Shown here piece by piece: positions 46,036 through 57,853 of a stretch of DNA of 64,000 bases (the stretch's first letter is position 1; the number at the start of each line of letters is the position of its first letter). The DNA is from Hofstenia miamia (Eukaryota; Xenacoelomorpha; Acoela), in assembly GCA_004352715.1 (NCBI GenBank), contig SCFE01000005.1, positions 3,079,300-3,143,299 on the forward strand, written 5' to 3'. Made by a program: the position numbers and the translations under genes. The notes under the pieces are model-generated. The model did not search any database. It was not told the DNA's origin and saw nothing but the letters and a program-made list of their open reading frames with translations.

Positions 46036-48089
46036 TGTAGTATCCACTACCAAGCTTTAACTCACCTTGATTAATTCCTTTTGAATGTAACTCTGTGTAC
46101 TTTTACTAAATGCTCTATTCTATTAATACTTGTAGTTAACCTTGATTAACCATGTGGTAATTAAACACTATTTAGGTGTAGATCGAATGTTGCAGTTCTC
46201 CAGTTGACTGATCTTCCATGAGGCCTCTGGCCGACTCCGCTCCGAATCTCCCAACACTTTGTCATCTTCATTGCTGATGGATTGTCTCCAAGTCTCAGCT
46301 CAATGAAGTAGCTTATGTGTTCCCTATCCTAACTCAGTGCAACCCTCAAGGCTGGACGGAACTGACTTAAACTCAATTTTATTATGTGTAATTTGTACTT
46401 GCAACCTGGAATGTCAATAGCTACTTAATAAATGTTTATTTAGCCATTACCCAAAAATACTGGCTTAATATTTTAATAATTTTAAGAATCAAATAGATAA
46501 TTACTTGCAGCTTCTTAACTTACATTTAATTAGTAATACATGCTTGATCTCGTTATCGGTCTATTTATAGGTCTCCAAAAAAGTCGGTTATTAAGGTAGA
46601 ATTAGTGGTAAAGGGGCTAAAATCATTATTTTTCAACCAATTCTATTGTAACTTGGCATATAGCATCCTGATAGACTAAAAAAATTTTTTTTGCAATTTT
46701 TTTGCATAAATTATGCAAATTAGGTCATCAAAGATGGCCGAACGGTTCCCGAAATGGTACATAACTTTGGTACAAGCTTGTACCCACAAATATTAAGCAA
46801 TTGTAATGAAATTTTGCATGCTGATAGCTTATGAGCTGCTCTAGGGCATGTACCAAAATCAGTGGTCTGCTATGATAATTGTATTTTTTATAAAATTTTG
46901 ACTTTTGAAGTCAGATCGAATTCAAAATTACAACCTCATTATGTATGCATGAACTTCATAAAACTTTAAGTATTCAGTGAAACCACTCTATTTTGGTACA
47001 GGACCTGCACAAATACATGCTTAATGCATACACCAAATTTCAACATGATATCTGTATTAGTTTTTTAGTAATCATGCACCAAAAAACATGGGTTAGTGGA
47101 AAAAATTAGTTTTGAGAAAACGGCCAAAAACTGAAAAATTCTTACATCGTCTGGTTGAAATGTCAGCTGCTATCCCAAATAATCCCTTTGTAACTTCCTT
47201 TCTGTAATGCTTACTGAATGAGTTCATTCGCTTTCTATGGTCAAATTATTATTTTATAATGAAAATATAGGCACGTAACCAAGCAAAAACATATTGGTTG
47301 CTAAGCATTTTTCAAGTAGGGGGGTTGTGAAAAATGCTTTATTACCAGTAAATAATACCTTTTCTGCATCCAATTTTAGCAGAATTGTTTAGAGGAATGC
47401 TCATTAGTTGTCTCATGCAAATTTTGAGATATGGTATAGTTTGTCAATTTTCACCACTATCCTGCCACTAATTCTACCTTAATATAAAATATAATAACCT
47501 ACGATCGGTTATCCAAACATTTCTTTGAAGCTTCATTATTGCATACATGTTGTTGAAAGAATTGATAGTAAGCTAAACGGAGAAAAACTCCTAATCGTAT
47601 GCCTAACCTAGATGCAGTTTCATGGCCTGGATCAAGGACCCTCGAATTGCTCCCGATGTGTGCCCTCGCCACTACTAATGCATTTACTGTTTAGCTTGAT
47701 ATGATTTAATAATAAGCAAACAAGATTAAATCTGAAGATAAGATTTTCGAATTTACTTCAACAGTTCTCCAAATGATTTCTCTCTATTTATAGTTCAATT
47801 TCAAAAAGTACATGTTGTTCGAAATTTGAATTTATCATCTGCCAAGATGGCTAAAAATTAATGGAAGAGATATCGCCTCCTTCGTTTTGCCAAATTGTTT
47901 CGACAAGTACTATTTGGTAATGTTCTTTCTTAGTTGCATTTTACAAAATTAATGATGATAAATTTAAATTGATTTTAATTTACATTTAAAACTAATTTAA
48001 TCATAATTCAATTTGATGTTAATCTTTTCTGACCAACTAATCTCTTTCTTACTTCTCTTTGGCAGCATTAATTCTTGGATTAAGCTACA
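46036..48089 (-). repeat. LTR-B solo LTR inserted in LINE-2, itself interrupted
   Basis: It starts TGTAGTATCC and ends GGATTAAGCTACA and aligns end to end with LTR-B at 9588-10438, except for about 1.2 kb of extra DNA at 46468-47675. CTAA flanks both sides (46032-46035 and 48090-48093), a 4-bp duplication as expected for Ty3/gypsy. Removing the LTR and one CTAA makes the LINE-2 frame continuous across the junction. No internal element sequence is present, so this is a solo LTR left by recombination. Confidence 0.9.
46595..47478. mobile_element. MITE, 884 bp, 14-bp terminal inverted repeats, TTAA flanks
   Basis: The ends are GGTAGAATTAGTGG and its exact inverse CCACTAATTCTACC. TTAA lies directly outside on both sides (46591-46594, 47479-47482). 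TTAA duplication is typical of piggyBac-like transposons, though a TA duplication with longer ends would also fit the bases seen. No transposase frame is present. It lies within a larger insertion (46468-47675) in the solo LTR. Confidence 0.85.
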
Positions 48090-49068
48090 CTAACGCAATT
48101 TTGTCAATTACTGAAAAAACAAAATCTAATTTATATAAAAAATACTCTACAGCGGTTGCATTTCTCGATCTTAGTAAGACCTTTAATTCAATAAATTTTG
48201 AAATTTTACAGTCAAAACTGCTCAATCAAGATTTTAGCAAATCAGCGACTAAATTTATTCTTAGTTTTTTTAAGTATATATCAATATGCTGATGATACAT
48301 GTGTACTAAGAACAGCTCAAAATCCTTATGAAGCAACTAACTAAAGACAGCAAAGACTTCATTGTACATATTAATATAAATAAATTGAAAATTAATGCAG
48401 ATAAGACACGATTTATCTTCTTTTCACCGAAGGATCATAAAAACATTTCCGATAATATTAATATTACGATATGTGATAATGAAATTAAGCAAAGCAATTC
48501 TGTTAATTATCTAGGAGTAGTGATCGACAAAGACATGAAATTTGATGAATTTATTTCTTTTAAATTACGAAAAATGACAGCTAGTGTAAAATACTTACCT
48601 AGGGCACTTAAGGAAATCATTTCATACAGAATTAATACACTAATTTGATTTAAGTCAGTTTAATTATTGTTCTTTTTTATTTCAAATTATCAACGCTCAC
48701 AATATGTCATCCTTAGCAAAAATATATAACTATGATCACAAAATTTTATTGATAAGCATCAATCAGTCAATGAACTTTGATCATCTTGTAATATTTTGTC
48801 TCCACCTTATTCTATTCAGTATCAATCTTTGTGTTTAATCCATAAGTTTATAAATGAATACAATTCTCTAAATTTTCTACAACAATATATTCAGCTCAAT
48901 CAAAGAACAAATAAAATTTTCAGTAAAATTTACAGACAGGACTCTTTTACATTTAATTCTTGCACATTGTGGAATAATCTAAATGTTACTACAAAAATCG
49001 AACCAAATTATAAGCAATCGTTATTGGGCATTTCCAATCAATTACATGCATGGAGTCCGTATATCTAA
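48090..49068 (+). pseudogene. LINE-2, RT palm to C-terminus (second part)
   Basis: Directly after the solo LTR, the frame goes on with 'STAVAFLDLSKTFNS', the first catalytic palm box. At about 48276-48284 it jumps to 'QYADDT' (YADD at 48285-48296), so the part that normally carries the PQG box and LLF segment (some 60-70 residues) is deleted. The thumb follows ('VNYLGVVIDKDMKFDEFI', from 48500) and the C-terminal region at 48796-49068 (FTFNSCTLWNNL). Confidence 0.85.
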
Positions 49069-49439
49069 AAATAGTACCCTTTTGCTCTTATTGTTTAAGT
49101 GTTAAACTGAAATAGAGGTATATATGTAGTGAATGTTGTCGTCTAAATTGTGAACATGTAAATGAACTGCTTATAAAAAACTTAAAAAATTTGAATACCA
49201 ATATCATTAGAAAATAATGATTTTAGATAATTGAAATTCAGACATATTTACAAATTGAATTTAATTGACATATATATACAGTTTACAAAAGAGGTAGAAA
49301 CTAAGAACAAATTTAATTTTTTTGAATGTACAAATACCTAGAAATGATAACATATTTTAAACTAGAATACGTAAGAAACCAACAGACGCAGGATTATTAT
49401 TAATAAATTACAAAATATAATCTATTAAAGGATGCATTT

Positions 49440-49960
49440 GTCAAATATTTGACAATTTCAGCATGTATAGAACAATTAACCAAGAAATTAGAAAAATAAA
49501 AATAGAATTAAACAAAAATTATTATCCAAATAATTTTATAGATTGACATATTAATAAGAAATAATTAGAAGACATTTTAAGTAAGAAAAAAAGCTCAAGA
49601 AACACTAAAACCAATTATGAACATTGCCTTAAGATCGCATATAGAGGATTCCACACTGAAATTATGATTAAGGAACTAAGAAAAAAATATTTAATTAACA
49701 AAAGGTTAGATTTATATATAGCAATGAGAAACTAAGAATTAAATGCAAATTGGGATAATTCAAACAACTTGATCTATTATTGTATATTGTGTTATAAAGA
49801 GCTTCAATTTTGCAATATATAGAAAATATTTTTAAGCTTCCAACAGATAGGGTTATGTTGGGAAATATCAAAATATGAACCTTATTTAAAGATAGAAAAA
49901 TATAAAATGCTCAGGAGAGTACACCTTGAAAACAGTTCATTTGAAACATGTGAGTTTTAG
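49440..49960 (+). pseudogene. probable Penelope-like element RT C-terminal relic
   Basis: The plus-strand frame, with stops, reads 'YRTINQEIRKIKIELNKNYYPNNFI', then 'IAYRGFHTEIMIKELRKKY', 'INKRLDLYIAMRN', 'NWDNSNNLIYYCILC'. The order 'NyYP..fI', 'Y.G..TE...K.L.kKy' and a final C..C resembles, from memory, the region between RT and the GIY-YIG endonuclease of Penelope-like elements. The GIY-YIG domain itself is not recognisable downstream. A diverged LINE is the alternative. Confidence 0.4.
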
Positions 49961-49983
49961 CATTACAATATTTCGAACAAATA

Positions 49984-50007
49984 AATATATATATATATAT
50001 ATATATA
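49984..50007. repeat. (TA)n microsatellite
   Basis: Twelve or so TA units in tandem. Confidence 0.9.
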
Positions 50008-50935
50008 ATCTCTGTACAGTGCATTCATGACCTATGCGGCGGGTGTGTGTGTTGTGATTTAATTATTATTACCAAATGTTTTTTTCGATGTTTCCAAATT
50101 TTCTATCATCATACAATTAATGGAAATGCCAATTATATGCTGTTTTAAATATATTACACAAAATTCTCAAAACTTTGAAAGAAAATATATCATAAATATT
50201 AAAAAAACTGCAGTGTTCATTATTTGAAAATCATGTTTGCAATTATCTGGTTTTTCATGAGACCTAGGGCAGCTGTAGAAAATGCTGGGATTTGATGGGG
50301 AAAATTTAACAATTTTTTCAATCATATTCTAGGTACATTGGTGTAGTAATATTTTATATTTATCATACCCAATATAACTACTAAATTTTTTAAACATGAA
50401 TTTTCAAAATAACGGCTCGAACAAAAAAATTTAAAAACACTGCAAATAAGCTTTAAAATTTCAACCCTTAAGGTTACAGAAGTTACAGCTATAACAAATT
50501 GATCTTGACCATTTGTTAAGTACGGAGTACTCGAAATTCCAGTAGAAACACTTTAGGCTGCATTCTGGTAATAATTTAAAATTTATCTTAAAACATTATA
50601 ATCCTTTACGGAAGGTCCCTAAAAGCAATTTCAAAAAATATACATGGTATGTAAAATACAGTAAAAAATCAAATTATGCTTGAAAATTTGATTAAATTTT
50701 CACAATTTCATGTAGGAATTTATTCAGTTGTATAGGCAATATTAACAATAAGGACATGTATAATCCCATTACATATATAACTTGAAATGAATTTAATAAA
50801 TGTAAGGGTATATTAACAAAATTTGAAAGGTAATGTTATCAAAATATCAATAATCTTTAGTATTAAATTGCATTTTTATACATTTATCATTCAAATTGTC
50901 CTATACTTCACTATGCTTCAATACTGTTTTTAGCG
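50008..50935. other. AT-rich stretch 3' of the GPCR, no gene seen
   Basis: Noncoding DNA that would include the 3' untranslated region of the GPCR on minus. No element recognised. Confidence 0.5.
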
Positions 50936-51837
50936 TTAATTATTTTTAAAATGTTGGCACGTTAAAATACCTAAAAAAGCTTTTTGGAAATGCCTACTTT
51001 GTAATGCATAAAGGAAAGGGTTCATGCATGAATTGCTGAAGCCTAAAATTACAAAAAAATTATAATACCACGTGCTAACTCCAAAATCATAAATATTCAA
51101 ATGATAGCATAGGTAAACTACACCATCGGAAAACCAGCAAAACAAAAAAATCACTACAACCGAGAATAGCATTTTTACAAGTTTTTTTATTTTTCTCTTG
51201 ATATTTGCTTTTTTCTATGCTGCTCAGTTTTCTCCAAATGGCAAAGTACAGAATGGTCATGACTAATGCAGGGAAAACGACATTCCCTAGCAACGATTTT
51301 AACCCTGAATAAATGTCTAACAAGTGATTTTCAGATGGATTATAAATGCATATGGCACTGTGCAAATCTGGAATGCAGGCTTGAAAATTATAAGCGTTCA
51401 TAATAAAGCAAAATATGAGTAAAACTATGTATAGACAAACCATTCGCTCGTACGTGAACAATGATTGAAACTTTGCAGGGTGCAGAATGCAAACATATCT
51501 TTCGAAGGAGATTGCCAACAATGTATAAGCTGAGGTAGAGAAGCTTGACCAAAGAATATATTCTGAAACGTAGATGCGGCAATACATTTCTCTAATGAGG
51601 TAGAGGAGGTATTGTCAAAACCTTGTCCATTATTAGAAAAAATGAGGCAACCAAGGCGCAAACCGCGAGGTTACCAATAAAAAAATTTGTCTTCGTTTGC
51701 ATCCATTTGTATTTCAATACTGCAAGTATTACAAGACCATTCCCCACCATTCCAATGATCCAAAGTGAAGCAAAAACAGGGACATATTTCTCATCTGGTT
51801 GCGGTAAACATTCATACGTGTCTAAAGAATAATTCAT
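50936..51837 (-). CDS. class A (rhodopsin-like) GPCR, single exon, two frame breaks
   Basis: Seven-helix plasma-membrane receptor. The start chosen is the Met at 51837 (MNYSLDTYECL), which gives a short extracellular N-terminus. Visible in order: TM1 with 'GNGLVILAVLKYKW'; TM2 'NFFIGNLAVCALVASFF'; the Cys before TM3 (MYCRIYVSEYIL); 'ISFERYVCI' as the DRY box; TM5 'GNVVFPALVMTILYFAIW'; TM6 'IFLFCWFSDGVVYLC'; TM7 'NSCMNPFLYAL' (NPxxY); helix 8 'SRHFQKAFLGIL'; stop at 50936. Total about 300 residues, normal for a small peptide or amine receptor. Two one-base frame breaks occur: near 51600-51610 in a GAGG-rich stretch, and at about 51186-51192 in a run of seven A (minus). Both are error-prone places. 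Oddities are Ala instead of Asp in TM2 and Ser instead of Pro in the TM6 CWxP box. The ligand is unknown. Confidence 0.75.
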
Positions 51838-54469
51838 TTTGCAATTAAAATAAAATATTGTTTTTTAGTCTTAAATATATATTCTGTCCAATTGCATTTC
51901 GCACTACTGTATTTTTATTTGATTGGCTAAATTGTAATAGCTACGATGGATTTGTATTGACTATTTTATTTTTATGGAACTTTTTTAAATTTTTGACCGT
52001 TAATTTCTAAAATAGGCCTATTAACAAAGCTGTTTAGACTTTTTTGTAGTATTGTAGTATTTTGTGGGCATTCGTGGGTGTGCACGCAAAGAGCATCAAG
52101 GCAGGGTCTGCCCATTGACTGATCGGACGGGCACAGGCACACAATATTCCCCCAACCACTTTTCTGGATATTTTGTGTTTTGTACATGTTTTATCGTTGA
52201 TACAACAACAAATTTTCGTTTGACTTCATCTAGCATGTGTACTTAGCAAAATATGGGTGGTAAAGTTATCCTTGTGGCCAAAAAGAAAATATATGGCCGA
52301 ATAAACTGCAAATTGCCCCAAAGTCTAACAAGCATTTCCTGTGAAGAAAGGCAGCACGTGACAGCATAAAAATGCAGGCCAATTTAAAGCAATTGCTAAA
52401 AATATTTTTTATGTCATATATTAAGATAGCAGGCGAAACCAATATGCGTAAGCCATCGCGCGACAGAGATAGATATTTCTTAGCAAGAAATATTTCGTGT
52501 AATGTTGCTTTTCTTTTAACTCTGTTTAAAAACCATGTTATTGTCTCTTATCAAGTGGCGTACACAATGGGAGTCATGGTGGAATGTTCGCACGTCAGGT
52601 TTTCAAAACTGATTTTGATTGGTTAAATAAAGAAGTGTTTCACAAAAACTTTAAAATTTCAAGAACTAATAAGGGAAATGCGTTTTTAGAGAATATTTTT
52701 TAATTTTTTCGCATGTTCAAGACTGTTTAAAACCTAGCGTACGCCCCTGCCCCAGCCATGAAATGTCAGAGCCTATCCATGATTTTTTTATCAATTCTAT
52801 CTAAGGATTAGGTAAGACAATATCGAACTGTTAAAAGCAAAAGAGTTGCATTTGCTGTTAACAGCTTTTTAGCTGTTACCAGCAAAATGAGGAGCCTTGG
52901 ATTGCAATCAAAAGAATATTTATATGAATGAAATTCAAAAATACGCATCGTTTGCAATGCTAAAATTGTCGTAATGCACATGATATATGCAATATTGAAG
53001 ACCTTATTGCATGACTTGAAATGATTGGAATCCTCTTCATTTTTGTGCTAGTGAAGTACATAATGAAACCGCACTTGCATTGATAACTAATAAATTCAAG
53101 AATTGTACATAATGATAAGAAAGTCTTACCAATCTTAGGGAAACACATAGTTCATCTGATCCATGCTTGATTGCTTTAGTAGGATCTCGCCTGTAACGAT
53201 AAGTAATTAAACTAGAATATGTCATTCAGACATAACAATCACATCAGATAGGCATGACCAGCCCAAGAACATATGCACGCGAGACAAAACTATATAAATT
53301 ATATTTGTCGTTAGATGGCCTATTTTATTAACAAAGTGAAATTGTTTACAAAAATGTTATAAAATTCTACACGACTTTGCAAATATTTGTTTTTGCATCA
53401 ATTTTGCACTTGATAAGCTCTAACCTGCATCTTGATCATGTGTCTGCTCACTGAGAGTGCATATCAGATAAACCCTTCACAGATTTCATTTGCAACCCGA
53501 ATTGCAAATATACGTGATATGATGAAGCACATACTTGGGAGTAAGCTTGAAAATGGGCAAAGATAGATTTCCATTTAGCTAGAACTTTGCTTTGGTTATT
53601 GTTTATTCTACTGGCAAATAACAACACAGAACTCTTTAGTATTAACAAAGTTTGCTGATTTGATGTAAATAATTAAATCGTTTTCTTAAGTAAAAAAGAA
53701 TTTATAAAAATGAGATTTAGTTGAAGTACAACTTGTTGTAATCTGAAATGATGGCAACTCAGTTGATTCGATACAAGAAATTGGTAAATTTTTTGCATTC
53801 AAATTTATTGGGACTCTGATCACGAAGGTATACAGGCATTCGTGTACATGGTGAATTTGATATTTCCGTCACTTTTCAAGCAACGACTACAGTTCTATGA
53901 GATGACTGGTTATAGTGATAGCTCATAATTTATGTACTACGTTTTTCTTGGGCATTCAAATAATTGGTGTCGTGTGATCTATATTTTTTGTTGATATGAG
54001 CATTTGAAATTATATACTCACATTACAATTTTTTTAAATCAATTTCTATTGCATAGTAAAGTAGCGTATCATTTGATATTATTTGTTAAAATAGACATCA
54101 ATATCCAATAATTATTAGCAACACGATGCAAATTATCAACCTGAAATGTATTTTGAAGTGAAATATAAATATAAGTGAATTATAATACTAAATTAGAAAT
54201 TATATAAAATGTAAACAGTATTTGAAACTGATTTAAAAATATTGTAATATGAATGTTTAATTTCACCTACAAATATAATCGAAAATGTAAAGGAAGATAA
54301 ATAATATACGATATGAAGAGTCACCAGATGTACATAAATCATGAACTATCAATACAACCAGACATCTGATAGAGCTGAGATCCTTACTTGCAAAGTTACG
54401 GAAAGATTAGAATTACCCTGTACAAAATCTATTTTTTTAATTTCAGATTCATTTGTTTATTTAACATTC

Positions 54470-54470
<1 letters not shown>
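51838..54470. other. intergenic, no gene seen
   Basis: Upstream of the GPCR on minus. Several short frames (under 85 codons) are present without motifs or supporting context. I recognise no element, RNA gene or promoter element with confidence. Confidence 0.5.

Positions 54471-54499
<29 letters not shown>
54471..54499. repeat. (GA)n microsatellite
   Basis: GA tract with one AAG interruption. Confidence 0.9.
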
Positions 54500-54501
<2 letters not shown>

Positions 54502-54609
54502 AATTTATTTTTCACTAGCAACCTAGCAAGTGGGTTGAATAATAGTGATACAAACACAAAACAAATCACCAAATAAAACTAACTGCTAACAGTTACTAAA
54601 CACTAAATA

Positions 54610-55455
54610 CTAATAGTTATGATACATCTTACTGATCTTTGCAGGAATGAGACATTTTTCAAATCTTGATGTATGGTATGACAATATTCTATAGTGAATA
54701 TCAGGTAAGTCATACTCCAGTGACCGATGACTTGGGACAAAGTTATGGAGACAATGATCCCCTTTCAGCATATTTGCAAACAATGTGTCACACTGAGATT
54801 CCCTGCGTGCCTCTAGCGTAGATCATTTGAAGAAAGCCAAAGCTTCGTGATACTGCAAGGACGGCTCGATTATATGGAGTGCTTGTTTTTGGATATTCTC
54901 AATTTTCCGGCTTTGGGAGTTCGTTAATCCATAGTGCCAGACTGGGGCACAGTATTCAAGACCAGAACGTATAGTTGCAAAATACACAGTGATAAGATGA
55001 TGACCTGGTAACCCACTGCGCTTTATGGATTTTAAGAAGAAAATCCTCTTGGTAGCTTTCTTAACTATATCCTGGACATGAGTCTTCCATTTTAGGTCGT
55101 ACTGGAATCGAACACCAAGCAGTTTTGCTGAAGCAACTTGCTCAATCTTTTTCCCATTGATGAGTGTTTCATCAGGTAATTGTTGTTCCCGTAGAAAACA
55201 ATTTAATAGCTTCTTTGTTTTTGTAACATTGAGCACGGCTTCATTATTGCTGCATCAGGATAGTACCATGTCGGCAATGTTGCAAGATCCGAGAAATAGT
55301 GTCAATCAGTTGTGTCATCTACAAATTTCATCCTTAGCTTCCACTCAGATAACAGTGAGTTTACAAATAATAAGAATAGCCATGGACCCATTTTAGTACC
55401 CTTTGGTATGCCAACTCTTATAGTTTTCCACAATGATACACATCCACTTGGTAAC
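54610..55455 (-). pseudogene. LINE-3, RT catalytic part to C-terminus
   Basis: Minus-strand LINE RT after the hAT insertion. 'GIPKGTKMGPWLFLLFVNSL' is the PQG-type box, FVDDTT holds the catalytic pair (FVDD at 55314-55325), and after a frame change comes 'SAKLLGVRFQYDLKWKTHV' (thumb) and 'GLEYCAPVWHYGL' in an open frame of 137 codons (55236-54823). An in-frame TGA at 54823-54825 is followed by 'DTLFANMLKGDHCLHNFVPSHR' and 'HTSRFEKCLIP', the usual C-terminus, ending with a TAG at 54610-54612. Confidence 0.85.
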
Positions 55456-55639
55456 TAGAGGTCGACAGTTTTGAAATATTAACTTTGGTTCAGTTCAGAT
55501 CGGTTTTGGGGCAAAAACCACGGTTTTGGTTTGGTTTTGTTGTGTGATGAAAACATGTAATTTTGAAGCTATATTTTCTTATGGTTTTACAATATTAATT
55601 TCAAGTTTTTCTTAGTCTTAATGAGAGAAGAAGCATTGA

Positions 55640-57340
55640 CACCAGAAAGACTGCATTGCTTCTTGGTGTTTGATCCAATTGAACCCATGCGTTCTGATGA
55701 CACATTTGTTGCCTGAATTGCCAACCACTTTTTCGCCAGTAGCAAGAGCTTTGATAGCTTGGCAGCATAAAGTCTCTACCAGTGCAAAATATCCCCTTCT
55801 GGTTCTAGAGGTTCCATAGATAAGTACGTCTCAAATTCTGTTAGATTTGTTAGTTCGGTGGATTTTGCCAGTTTCCCAACCAGTGATTTAAGTATTTAAG
55901 ACTTGTACTTCTTTTCTGGAACGGGCTGATGATCGTCACATGGAATTTCTGCGGCATCCAGGATTTCTCCAAGCTCTTTTGTGATGATTTCCTTTGCTTT
56001 CTGCACTTGCTCTTCATTAAATAGCATGGATTTATACCGAGGATCCAGCATTGTGCTCACTAAATAGAGTGGCTTCCTTTCAGAATCCTAGAATCGCTCA
56101 TTGAATCTTGCCAGAAGAAACGTCTTGAAGTGTTGTAGCAATTCAATAGTGACAGACTCCAAACTTGGCTTGACTTCCTTGAGAACAGGGAATGCTAAGC
56201 TAATTGTCACACATGTGTCAACGCAAAGTACCTCTGTGGCTTCTTCTAAGAGTTTGAGCAACGAAATAGCTTCTTTCATCACTTGCCACTCTGCAAATGG
56301 ACAGGCGTTTGGTGGGTTTTTGCTTCGTTTCATTGTCTCTTTGTCTGACAATAGAGCATTGATCTTCCAGAGCCGCAAAGTAGTTTAACAACATTCTTCG
56401 ATGCTCACAGGCATTTCCACGAACTTCTCAGGATTGTTCATTTGCTGCAGTGCATGAAATTTGTGATATGCTACATCACTTTTGTTTATGAAACTTACTA
56501 TTGTCTTGCTTCTTGATTTTGCGGTTTTCACTAATTCATCAGCCTCAAAAGAATCTTTGATCACCAGTTGGATTGTATGCACCATGGACAGTACGTAACT
56601 GAAGCGTCCTACATTAGCTGCTCTGATCATGTTTGCGGTATTGTCAGTGGTCGCCCCTCACACCGAATTATGTCCAGACCCATAGAAGACAAGAGTTTGG
56701 AAAATTCGTTGGCAATGTTTAATCGGATATAATCCAATCCCATCTCATTGAAAGGTAGAACACCAATGCAAAACGTGTTGAAGTAGAACTTCTTCCCAAT
56801 GTATCTGATTGTCACCTCCAACCAGTGTTCCTTGGAAACTGATATCCAAAAATCAAATTCCCGCGCAAAATAGTTGCAGTCTTCGTAAATTTTCTTCTCC
56901 AATGCCATGTTGCACTCTTTCACAAGCTGAGGTACAAGTTTCTGACGAAAAGTTGTCTCTGATGGCAAATTATACCGCGAATCCAGTGTTTTCAGAAGAT
57001 TTCGAAATGTAGGCTGGTTATTAAAGAGATAAGGCAGGTATGAGTCCACTATCATGAGCGAAATTTGCCGTGAAATGTTCTTTGCTTTGACAATATTTGA
57101 ATCATATTGAACAATTGGAGCTGCAAAACTAGTAATCTGGGGCTGATTAGTATGTTTTCGGGCTGATGTTTTCTTATTTTCGCTGATTTTTTCCATAAAC
57201 AGGATGGTGCTCCTAAAGTTTGCAAAATTATAGCAGAAACCAAGGTTAAATGGTTGTCTAATAAATGCGAAATTTTTACATTACATTTCTCCGAATATTG
57301 CCCATACTCCCACTTTCTCCTTTCACTTGTTTATAACACC
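55640..57340 (-). pseudogene. hAT transposase
   Basis: The transposase cuts and pastes the element. In order on minus: remnants of a BED-type zinc finger (CNRCYKQV, then ISHLLDNH, about 57340-57250); from 57196 the dimerisation and core start 'FRNLLKTLDSRYNLPSETTFR' and 'FWISVSKEHWLEVTIRYI', where the catalytic Asp of 'TLTTDxW' is lost; 'LSMVHTIQLVIKD' (56630 onward), the 'CxxH' region; 'EWQVMKEAISLLKLLEEATEVL' (56378-56088); 'MLDPRYKSM'; and the hATC box 'WLAIQATNVSSERMGSIG' near 55700. Frame changes at about 56630 and 56380 and several stops inactivate it. Confidence 0.85.
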
Positions 57341-57406
57341 TATTGCACGTATTTTGGCATGAATCCTCCATCTTGGAGAAGTATCCCTAGATAAGACTCC
57401 TAAAGG

Positions 57407-57598
57407 TGTGTTCCCACTATCGACTTTTATCATCTGTCAAGAAATCAGTGATAAAAGTAGATAGTGTGAACACTCTATCTGCTTTTTATCAGCTGATAAA
57501 AGTCGATAGTCTAAACGCTCCATCTGATTTTTTGGCAAAACAGCCAGATTACTGTCAACTAATAATTTATCAGCTGATAAAAGTCGATAGTCTGAACG
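57407..57598. mobile_element. small MITE-like insert in the hAT
   Basis: The ends are related inverted repeats containing ACTATCGACTTTTATCA (57414-57430) and TGATAAAAGTCGATAGT (57575-57591). In between, the same motif recurs, twice within the palindrome TTATCAGCTGATAA. It has no coding frame. The target duplication is unclear. Confidence 0.6.
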
Positions 57599-57853
57599 GT
57601 ACTAAAACTAGTCGAATATCTACTTGAAACTAATTGCTTACTTCTCAAGTAGGAAACAGACTTCCAAAACGTAAATTATTGTTGTTGAAATATTTCAACT
57701 TCAAAATATGTAAACATGTAGAGTGGAAGTATTACACAGCTACTAATTACCAGTCATTAAAAATGTTTGAAACTGTGCTAGTGAAAATGTGTCAATTCGG
57801 TTTCAATATGCGTGAAAACCATGGGTTCAGTTTTGGTTTACCGTCAACCTCTA

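Larger units (their letters stand above)
55456..57853 (-). mobile_element. hAT DNA transposon, 2.4 kb, inserted in LINE-3
   Basis: The left end reads TAGAGGTCGACAGTT and the right end is its near-inverse (TAGAGGTTGACGGT on minus). Eight bases outside each end, TTGGTAAC and ATGTTAAC, agree at six of eight places, as expected for an old 8-bp hAT duplication. It carries a decayed hAT transposase on minus and a small MITE near its right end. Removing it brings the two LINE-3 RT parts together in frame at the target site. Confidence 0.88.

Noticed and set aside
52064-52246. GC-richer patch near 52060-52150 considered as a tRNA or small gene
   Set aside because: No cloverleaf could be drawn by eye, and the frames have no motif.
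57406-57627. Repeat-containing 73-codon frame
   Set aside because: The peptide repeat only reflects the palindromic DNA motif of the mini-insert.
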